Positions 57,382 through 64,000 of a DNA stretch of 64,000 nucleotides are shown here, in pieces. The DNA lies in assembly GCA_015179045.1 (NCBI GenBank), contig WHUZ01000129.1, positions 1 through 64,000 on the forward strand, in the 5' to 3' direction. Origin of the DNA: Kalaharituber pfeilii. Its lineage: Eukaryota; Ascomycota; Pezizomycetes; Pezizales; Pezizaceae. How positions within the stretch are numbered: the first letter of the stretch is position 1; each line of letters opens with the position of its first letter. Both the position numbers and the translations under genes were made by a program. Below the pieces are notes generated by a model that saw only the letters and a program-made list of their open reading frames with translations, had not been told where the DNA came from and searched no databases.

Positions 57382-57452
57382 TGCCACTAAGAGAATTGAA
57401 CTCTTGATCTTCGCATTACAAGTGCGACGCTTTACCACTAAGCCAAGCGGGC
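57382..57452 (-). tRNA. tRNA-Thr(TGT)-like, acceptor stem poorly paired
   Basis: D arm GCTTAGTGGTAAAGC, anticodon stem TCGCA/TGCGA with loop CTTGTAA (anticodon TGT) and T arm AAGAGTTCAATTCTCTT are all good. But the 5' strand GCCCGCT pairs with the 3' strand TAGTGGC at only three of seven positions. It may be a pseudogene or a recombined gene. Confidence 0.6.
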
Positions 57453-57458
57453 TGTGTC

Positions 57459-58344
57459 TGTGTAACCCGTGACTTCGCATGAAAACATCTGAGGAAATGT
57501 CATGATTGATTACCTCGTAGTAATCTTAATTCCTTCGTTATATTCAGTTTTTTTTCCCGGGTTTGATACCTCTATAATGCAATTTAGGCACAAGGCCTTC
57601 AAGCCTCTAAATGAAGTTGATCATTCGGCATCCGGATATGTCACTGCAGCCGTGGCATGTACCAGTGCAACCAACCATGCATGCATTAAAAAGACCCACC
57701 AATTTAGGCATAAATTCCCGCATACATACATAAATCCAACGCACCTCGCAATCTCGAACTCTAGTTGAATGTCTTTACAAAATCCCAGTCGATATTTCTT
57801 CTGTCAACTTTAACTTTCGTTACTGTTAACGTATCGCATCAATTTTTCCGGGAACCAAATACCGAAGAAATACTTGAAATTTTCTTCCGCTAAATATGTA
57901 TCAAATATATTAATACCCCCCACCTTCACCATTCACTAGGATCAATTCATGTCGCCAAAAAAAAAAACAATGACCGACCTGAGCAGGGTAAGCGCCCACA
58001 AAATCCTCTTCTGGACAATATATTTCAGAAACTCCGAAGCGCTCCCACATTCCCTACCACGTTCTACGTGGGATACTTCCGCTACACGATATCTCCGTGG
58101 AGATGAAAGAAAAACCTTATAGCAAAAAATCAAGTCTCCATAATTTATTAACTACTCCCTAGGTATGTATCTACTGACTATCCCACACTAATAAATGCAA
58201 ACTTAAGCAATCTCCACGAGCTCCACAAGATCCTCTGTGTCAACTCGCAAAGCCACTATATTGCAAAAGCAAATGAAAACCCACTCAGAAATCCAAACCT
58301 TCAGCTCACCATCCATAACCATAGCCCTTCCCCCCCCGAGTCCC
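57459..58344. other. Intergenic, no gene seen
   Basis: No motif recognised. Confidence 0.35.
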
Positions 58345-60759
58345 TTACCCCGATGCCCTCGCGACAACCTTCTGCAGCCCCGTATACTCCCTTCCCCCCA
58401 AATTCCTCTTCCTCTCCTCCCTCACCCGCATCACCTTCCCAATCGCAATTCCGCCACCCTGCATCCCCCTTCCCGCTCCCCAGAACCACCCCTCAACATC
58501 CCCGCACCTCACCACCACCTCTCCACCCAAGACCGCATAATTCACCACTTCTACCCCTTCCCCTCCTCTATCCATCGCCTTCAACGCGCCTCCATACGCT
58601 CTCGCCGCTCCTTCAAAGTCCCCCAACAGACAGCTAACGAAGCCCAGCTGCACCCAACACGCGACTTCATATTGGTCCTGAGCGACAGCAGCTTGGAAAG
58701 TGCGGCGTGCGGAAAAGTAACGGTGCCGCGAAAGCTCCATTTGGCCAATATTGAACAGGGTAGGCAAGGTTGCCGGCGACGGTAGTTTCGGCGAAGGCTC
58801 GTCTCCCTTTTCTCTCTCTTTACCCTTCCCCTCGTGGTTTGACGCCAAAGCGGGGGACGAGCCTGCGTGGGGGCCCTTATTGTGAATTCGATGCGCTGGA
58901 TGCACATACACCCCCGTACTCCTCCATAACATTTCCACCGCGAGCCCTGGATCCAGCAACGTGTCCAACGCATGCTCCGCCAACAACATCAGTAACAAAT
59001 GGGTCTTGTACGTCCTCGGCGGATTGAAGCCGGCTTTGATGATACAAGTCTGGACCTCCGGAATCGACTCTGGCTTAATCACCAGCGCGGTAGTGGGGTT
59101 GTAGGTATCGGCACTAGCGACCGTGCCAGATGCAGTAACAGCCGGAGAATAAAGCCCTTGAAACGCAATGGGGCCAGCCTCCCATGGAAGTGTAGGGGAC
59201 GCAAGGTCGTCATTGTATCCGTAATTAAAGACTTCCTTTGATCTCTCCAATACCCTCCTTCTCAGTGCTACCACCGAGGGGGGCAGCCCCGCAGTCACAC
59301 TTGCACTCACTGTCCTTCGTCCCTTCGTCCTCATGGGCGTATTCCTTCCCATCAACAGCGCTTCGGGCCCATTACTACGCTCTTCCTCTTCCGCAACCGC
59401 AACCTCAATTTCCGTCTCCCCTGCCACACTCCCACCCACACTCGTTAACGCGTCCCATGGCGGCCTGAATCGTCCACCCTGCCATGTTCCATGCAATAAA
59501 TGCTGTCTTTTAATCTCTGCGTTCAGGTTCGCGATTCCGCCGGAGACCCGTCTCCCCGTGGAACTAGATACCACCCTAGCTGTCGTCATCTCCGCACTAA
59601 CGCGCCTGGCTCCTTGTGTGGTAGTGGTATTCGCGTTGGAACTCCTCGGGCTCTGGAACTCCTTCGGTACCTGAGGGATGGGGGAGCGAGCAGTATGCGG
59701 ACTACTCAAACCCGGACTAGGCATCTCTTCTGAGACGCGCCGACTCGTCACCCCGCTCACAATGCCGCTATTAGCACCATACATAGTAGACGCATCGGCA
59801 CTAGTAACCCTCACAAGCGGTGTCTCCGCACTGGGTCTCCTATAGCCCGGGACAGGGCTTCTTCCAACCGGGGTATCGTACTGCATGTGCAACCCTAACC
59901 CTTGATAGGTTTTCCTTTGCGGCGTTCTCTGCAGTTGTCCCGGAGCTCCGCCGTATGCCCTTGAACTTCTCGGCGACGTTGTTTCCGGCGTACCTGCAGC
60001 TGCAACGTAACTCATCTTCGGCGGAGTCTCCATCAACGGCGCAAGACCCCTTCCCTGCATACCTGTCTGCACATATTGATTCTGTGGCGTTCCGTAGGGC
60101 GTTCCGTATGGTGACCCGTACGGAGTTCCGCCGCCAACGGGAGAACTGTACCCACTCTGCGTCTGCGGCCTCTCCAAATGCAGGCTACCTCTAGGAATAG
60201 CCACCGGGATTGTTCCACTATTTCCAAGATCGTATGCTGCATACAGAATCGACGACCCCGGCCTACTTCTCTGATGTCCCTCCCCCTCCTCCATATGCCC
60301 CGCACCAACCCCCACTCCCACATACTCCTTCGGCAGCTGCCCAACCAGCCCAGGCACAGGCACAATATACTGTGTCCTCGGACTCAATGGCGGCGTCGAG
60401 TCTGATGCAGTGGCCCCAGTACCTGGCCCATAAGCATACCCATATCCACTGTATCCAACATATCCTTCCTCACCAGGTCCAACAAACCCAATCCCCATCT
60501 CCTGTCCTTTTTCCCTCTTGCTTCCTACTTTCGCCTCCTCCTGCACAGTTACTCCAGCACCTCTACTCGCACTCCCCTGAACCTCATGCGCACCCATACT
60601 CTTACTTCTCCTCCTCCTGATTCCTTCCTCTTGCACATTGGCTTTCCCCTCTCTTTCCCCTCTCACATCCCCCCCCGGCAAAAGCCAACTCCACCGACTC
60701 TTCTTCTTCTCCACAATCTTTGGTGCCGGCGGCCTTAAGTTGTGACTTCGATCCGCCAT
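58345..60759 (-). CDS. Large disordered protein with possible TPR-like C-terminus, 804 aa
   Basis: A single open frame from ATG 60759. Residues 1-450 are low complexity: basic start (KIVEKKKSRWSWLLPGG), Ser/Pro/Gly-rich stretches and a short repeat YGSPYGTPYGTPQ. From about 520 it is more ordered: EVFNYGYNDDLASPTLPWEA, TALVIKPESIPEVQTCIIKA, KTHLLLMLLAEHALDTLLDP. Residues about 670-760 (FNIGQMELSRHRYFSARRTF, CWVQLGFVSCLLGDFEGAAR) have the alternating small and large residues of TPR-like helix pairs. No enzyme motif. The family is not recognised; an adaptor role is only a guess. A short intron could exist in the Lys/Glu-rich linker near 640-660, but the frame needs none. Confidence 0.75.
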   Translation of the reverse strand: MADRSHNLRPPAPKIVEKKKSRWSWLLPGGDVRGEREGKANVQEEGIRRRRSKSMGAHEVQGSASRGAGVTVQEEAKVGSKREKGQEMGIGFVGPGEEGYVGYSGYGYAYGPGTGATASDSTPPLSPRTQYIVPVPGLVGQLPKEYVGVGVGAGHMEEGEGHQRSRPGSSILYAAYDLGNSGTIPVAIPRGSLHLERPQTQSGYSSPVGGGTPYGSPYGTPYGTPQNQYVQTGMQGRGLAPLMETPPKMSYVAAAGTPETTSPRSSRAYGGAPGQLQRTPQRKTYQGLGLHMQYDTPVGRSPVPGYRRPSAETPLVRVTSADASTMYGANSGIVSGVTSRRVSEEMPSPGLSSPHTARSPIPQVPKEFQSPRSSNANTTTTQGARRVSAEMTTARVVSSSTGRRVSGGIANLNAEIKRQHLLHGTWQGGRFRPPWDALTSVGGSVAGETEIEVAVAEEEERSNGPEALLMGRNTPMRTKGRRTVSASVTAGLPPSVVALRRRVLERSKEVFNYGYNDDLASPTLPWEAGPIAFQGLYSPAVTASGTVASADTYNPTTALVIKPESIPEVQTCIIKAGFNPPRTYKTHLLLMLLAEHALDTLLDPGLAVEMLWRSTGVYVHPAHRIHNKGPHAGSSPALASNHEGKGKEREKGDEPSPKLPSPATLPTLFNIGQMELSRHRYFSARRTFQAAVAQDQYEVACWVQLGFVSCLLGDFEGAARAYGGALKAMDRGGEGVEVVNYAVLGGEVVVRCGDVEGWFWGAGRGMQGGGIAIGKVMRVREERKRNLGGREYTGLQKVVARASG

Positions 60760-61627
60760 CGCCCAAATATTGCTGAGCTGCCGTGGAGATGTTTTTATAC
60801 CCTGGAAGGTTGATAGAACCTTGGTAGAGCAGCTGTTTCTGTCCTTTTTGGTACCTACTTCTTAGGAAGATTAGTTGTACCCTCTCCTGTCATCACATTG
60901 TTGTGGTGACTCATGATGAATGAAGAGGGTGTGTGCTTACCGTTGGGTGGGATTGCAGCGGCGGCGGTGTCTGTTCGTAAGCCTTGTATTGCCTTGTGTG
61001 AATTAAACGAAGTATGAATCCAGAATATAAGATGGAATGTATCTTGTGAATGCGAAGCGTAATCAAGGAAAACCGGAATGGCGACTATTGGCGGTATGTA
61101 TTCGAGGTCGTTGATGGAAGAGAATAACAACATGGCACTGGCGAGACTAACACCACTAGCCCCAAGCCTCTTACTAAGCCGAGTGGACTAGTAGGGCGTT
61201 TTCCGGGCGACCATCCCACAAAATGTTGCGCGCTGGCGGCAAGGCAACTCCAGTACACAATCCAAACGGACTCTTCCGCTCTCCCGCTCATCTGTCTCTC
61301 CATTCCCATCCCCACCTGTCGCTTGTGCATTCCCATGTTCTCGTTCACCTCTTTCGAAGCCTTCTTCGTTCTCAAGTCCGCTTGGTCCGTTCTCTTCCGA
61401 TTCCTAGTCCTTTCCATTCCATGAGCGAAATCGGTGGGCTCTTCTTCTCTTAAAATACCTCAGCATCCTTCTCTTGCCTCACGGACATCTCATTAAGAGG
61501 ATTCCTTGGACTCTCCACCGTTCATCGGGCGCAATCATATTACCCATTTTTGATCATTTTTCGTGACTGTATCGCACTGCGACACATTTTTGCTCCTATT
61601 TCCAAACGCTTTTTTGAGGGGATCACG
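60760..61627. other. Upstream region of the 804-aa gene
   Basis: Two minus-strand frames of about 90-110 codons (60855-61133, 61085-61417) have no motif I can support. Confidence 0.35.
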
Positions 61628-61675
61628 TAACCCCGCATAAAGGCTGCTAGCCTCTGGCAAGGGAACTTCCAAAGG
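61628..61675 (-). repeat. Tail-B variant without poly(A)
   Basis: On the minus strand CCCTTGCCAGAGGCTAGCAG..CCTTTATGCGGGGTTACGTG: outer stem kept, inner stem AGGCT/AGCCT replaces the usual loop. Confidence 0.6.
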
Positions 61676-61724
61676 CTTACCCTCTGCTCTCCTGCTTCTC
61701 CACACTTTCATTTCCCTCTTTCGC

Positions 61725-62475
61725 CTACTTATTCTTTGCCTTCCCAGCCATTTTCTTTTCCTTCTCCTTACTCCTGTTCGAAACCATCCCCAATATTCTA
61801 ATCACAAACTCATCCACCCCCGTCCCACAACAAGGGCCTAAACTGCCTCCTGCCAGTGTCAACCTTCCAGCTCTCAAGTCCATGCCAACCCAAACAAACT
61901 TCCTGTCTGTCTTCGGGTCGGTCCTTCTAACACTTGCCTCGAACCCAGTGAAGTCTCCCGTGCACAGGATACATCTGTTAATGATATGCTGCGCGATCAT
62001 CTTTGGGAAGCACCATGCAAGTACCTTTGGGACCATTACAGACACAAAGTCCTCCTCCGGAGGCGGGTTTGAATGAATTTCAACGCTAGAATTATAGATG
62101 GAATGCACACCACCCTCATCCAGGTAACGGTGGAGAGCCATGGCCTTGTGGATGGGCGCGTCGTCCCACAGGTATCACTAGTTACATGCATGCTTCCTAT
62201 AAAGGGAGAATGGATTTTGAGGCCACTGACGTGGAGAATCTGGGCAGGTCCCAGACGGTAGTCCGCCGAGTTCCACAAGTTTTCGAATTCAAGCTCTAAT
62301 GGCAGGAGTAGCTTGATCACCAAGCCAAGACTGGTCCTGGGATGTGTAAAGATGCCAAATGGGACGTTGGCAAGGGAGAAGAAGGGGATTAGTAGGATAT
62401 TTAGTATTGAGTTTGATATTGAAGAAGACTTATAGGTAAGGTACCTGAACCCATTTTCAGTGATCATAATCTGCC
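61725..62475 (-). CDS. Uncharacterised gene, probably interrupted
   Basis: The best part is 62170-61725 on the minus strand: YLWDDAPIHKAMALHRYLDE, HSIYNSSVEIHSNPPPEEDF, MIAQHIINRCILCTGDFTGF and a Lys-rich end (EKEKKMAGKAKNK). Upstream sequence up to 62475 is open in another frame (TENGFR, then a GTACCTTACC donor-like site), so at least one intron or frameshift is needed; I could not find a clean acceptor. The retroelement at 62476-63841 begins here, so the original 5' end may lie beyond it. Family unknown. Confidence 0.4.
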
Positions 62476-63853
62476 GATAGAGGACAACAACCACCTCAGG
62501 ACGAGCGTTTGGAAGCGACTCCACAACCACAACGTCCCCCCAGCTGAAAATTACATAGTTCGAAAGCGCTCAGCGCGCTGAGTCTTCTGATCTAATTTTT
62601 AATCCTCAAACACCCGAATCTACGTGATGCCTCCGAGGGGGAATTTTCGAGGATCCTTCAGCTCACCACCTCCGTTGCCAACACGTCAACCCCACCCCTG
62701 CCACGCCAAGACAATGAGGCTCGCGGACCTCAAGCCCCTGGTCGCAGCGTTTTTAGACCAGAACAACAGAGGGTTGGACAGGGGAGCGTTCGTGTTTTTC
62801 GTGTGCGAAGACCCCGGGACCGGGTTCTTCACCACTTGGTGCGGGACTGGGAAGGACGAGAAGCCGGTGTGGGCAGGAGAATGGGAGAGGCCGGGGAAAA
62901 AACTGGGCTTTAGCCCAATCACGGCGATACAACAGGAACCGGAAGAACCGTCGCCACTACCGCCTCCTCCGCCTCCGCCCCCCCGCCACCACCGCCACCG
63001 CCACCAACGCCGACACCACCACCACCGCCACCACCACCACCATCGCCACCCACCTCGGGGAAGAGAAAGGCGGACCCACCCACCCCCACTAGCAATCGGA
63101 AGAGGAAGGGGAAGATGCCCGCGCCCAACTACAACTACCAGTTGAAACGCCAACTCAGCGATGAGGAGGCGAAGAAGATTGCAGCTTCGGGCGCCGCACA
63201 GCCACCATCACCACCATCACAGCCAGCGCCGTCACCGGCACCGGCACCACCAGCACCAAAGACACCACCCACGCCGCCACCAAAACCAAGGCGGAAGCTC
63301 CCGACGCAGGAGGAGGCTTTCCGGCGGCACCAGGCCCGCAAGACCCCGCCACAAACCGCTTCGCCGACCACAGAAGATGCCACCACCAGGGGAGGAGTCG
63401 GCATCGTAATACACGGTATTGCGTTGAGGAAGGACTTGGGGAAAGTGAAGAAGTGGTTGGCAGCAGCTAACGAGGGTTTGGGGAAGATTAGGGGAATTCG
63501 TTGGCTGAGGAAGCGGAACTTGTTGGAGGAGGCGGGCAAGACAACAAGCTCGGTGGTCGTATACTTGGAGAAAGAGGTGGACGTTGAGAAGGTTAGACTC
63601 AGCGGACGGTGGCACAGATCCGCTCGGTATGAGTCGGAGAGGGGGCGGAAATAAGGGGGACATACTGGGCGCAGTCCGCATTACTAGATAGTCCGCGGAT
63701 ACTACATGTATTTAGGATTGGTGTTTTTAGGCGGGGATGTTTCTGTCGTGGTTTTTAACTTTCTCTTTTAGTTTTAGCACAACATCGCCATAGCCCTTAG
63801 GGCGGCATGCGATTACTGATATAAAAAAAAAAAAAAAAAAAAAATCTGCCGAT
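62464..63853 (+). mobile_element. ORF1-only LINE-like element with TSD
   Basis: AATCTGCCGATA is duplicated at 62464-62475 and 63842-63853. The 1.37-kb insert runs plus: a leader, an ORF1 in two overlapping frames (62624-63145, 63115-63654), a 3' UTR of about 130 bp, tail A variant (ATCGCCATAGCCC TTA GGGC..GCGAT) and poly(A). No reverse transcriptase, endonuclease or RNase H. A truncated relative lies at 11299-12100. Confidence 0.87.
62624..63654 (+). pseudogene. LINE ORF1-like protein with frame change
   Basis: Part 1 (from ATG 62624) has MRLADLKPLVAAFLDQNNRG, GAFVFFVCEDPGTGFFTTW and a proline run. The frame changes within the CCN/CAC-rich repeat (62950-63110), giving part 2 from ATG 63115: YNYQLKRQLSDEEAKKIAAS, a Pro/Ala linker, and a compact domain RGGVGIVIHGIALRKDLGKV..GLGKIRGIRWLRKRN..SVVVYLEKEVDVEKV..WHRSARYE. 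This resembles the RNA-binding part of fungal LINE ORF1 proteins, without the usual CCHC knuckles after it. Part 2 could be translated alone. The ORF1 likeness is by pattern. Confidence 0.7.
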
Positions 63854-64000
63854 ATCAGTTACTCATGGCAAGGAAGAGCTGCTGTGCACCCTACACAAAG
63901 CAGAAACTAATGTCCAGCAGGGTAGCACAAAAGCCTCGTGTCCCTGCTATGGGCAGATAGCCTGTAACTCTGACTGATTGTATTTTCTTTCTCTGTCCAA
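63854..64000. other. Right edge, no feature seen
   Basis: Possible continuation of the gene interrupted at 62475; no motif. Confidence 0.3.

Noticed and set aside
58237..60620. Long plus-strand open frames opposite the 804-aa gene
   Set aside because: Pro/Ser/His-rich mirror images of the Gly/Arg-rich minus-strand coding sequence; shadows.
62686..63681. Minus-strand Gly/Trp-rich frames
   Set aside because: Complement of the Pro/His repeat in the ORF1-like gene.

Overview
The window looks like a repeat-rich piece of a filamentous ascomycete genome. The protein genes have short introns (about 48-89 nt) with GT..AG ends and CTAAC/CTGAC-like branch sites. There are nuclear tRNA genes, a fungal laccase, Tad-like non-LTR retrotransposons with RNase H, Ty3/gypsy and Ty1/copia remnants, and an AT-rich tract that looks like repeat-induced point mutation (RIP). 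A member of the Pezizomycetes is possible, but nothing here proves it.

The genes I trust are: a seven-exon laccase cut by the left edge (minus, 1-1563); a two-exon RING finger protein (plus, 18472-19956); a two-exon protein with a PD-(D/E)XK-like core (plus, 26718-29242); two C2H2 zinc-finger proteins (minus, 31753-33138 and 42507-43907) and a third paralog with an in-frame stop (plus, 54689-55135); a four-exon SNG1/DUF3533-type membrane protein (minus, 47169-49141); and a large low-complexity protein with a possibly TPR-like end (minus, 58345-60759). A short uncharacterised gene (61725-62475, minus) appears to be interrupted by a retroelement. tRNA-Ser(GCT) with an intron and tRNA-Gly(CCC) are present, plus a tRNA-Thr(TGT)-like gene with a poor acceptor stem and a tRNA-Ser-like pseudogene that still carries the intron.

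Most of the rest is mobile DNA. About twenty insertions end in one of two related 3' tails followed by poly(A), most with target-site duplications (TSDs) of 8-15 bp. Tail A closes LINE fragments that encode RNase H and a CCHC knuckle, and a variant closes elements that encode only an ORF1-like protein. Tail B closes short SINE-like elements of up to about 460 bp. Both tails can fold as a double hairpin. In tail A the paired positions covary between copies, which suggests a structure used by the reverse transcriptase.

DNA transposons are also frequent: Tc1/mariner- and pogo-like MITEs with TA duplications, two copies of a TIR element carrying a SANT/MADF-like ORF, foldback elements, and a hAT-like element with a perfect 8-bp duplication. 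The clearest nest is at 5.9-8.6 kb: a solo gypsy LTR (TSD CTGGA) holds a hAT-like element (TSD GCCGGAAT), which holds a 1.7-kb inverted-repeat element whose centre is nearly pure A+T. A second mosaic at 37-41.4 kb joins a truncated gypsy element, a LINE RNase H fragment and the LTR/PBS/gag of a copia element.

Best candidates for something undescribed: the covarying 3' double hairpin shared by ORF2-type and ORF1-only LINEs; two consecutive microexons (9 and 8 nt) that encode the copper-ligand loop of the laccase; and a locally amplified fused double zinc finger with invariant spacing.
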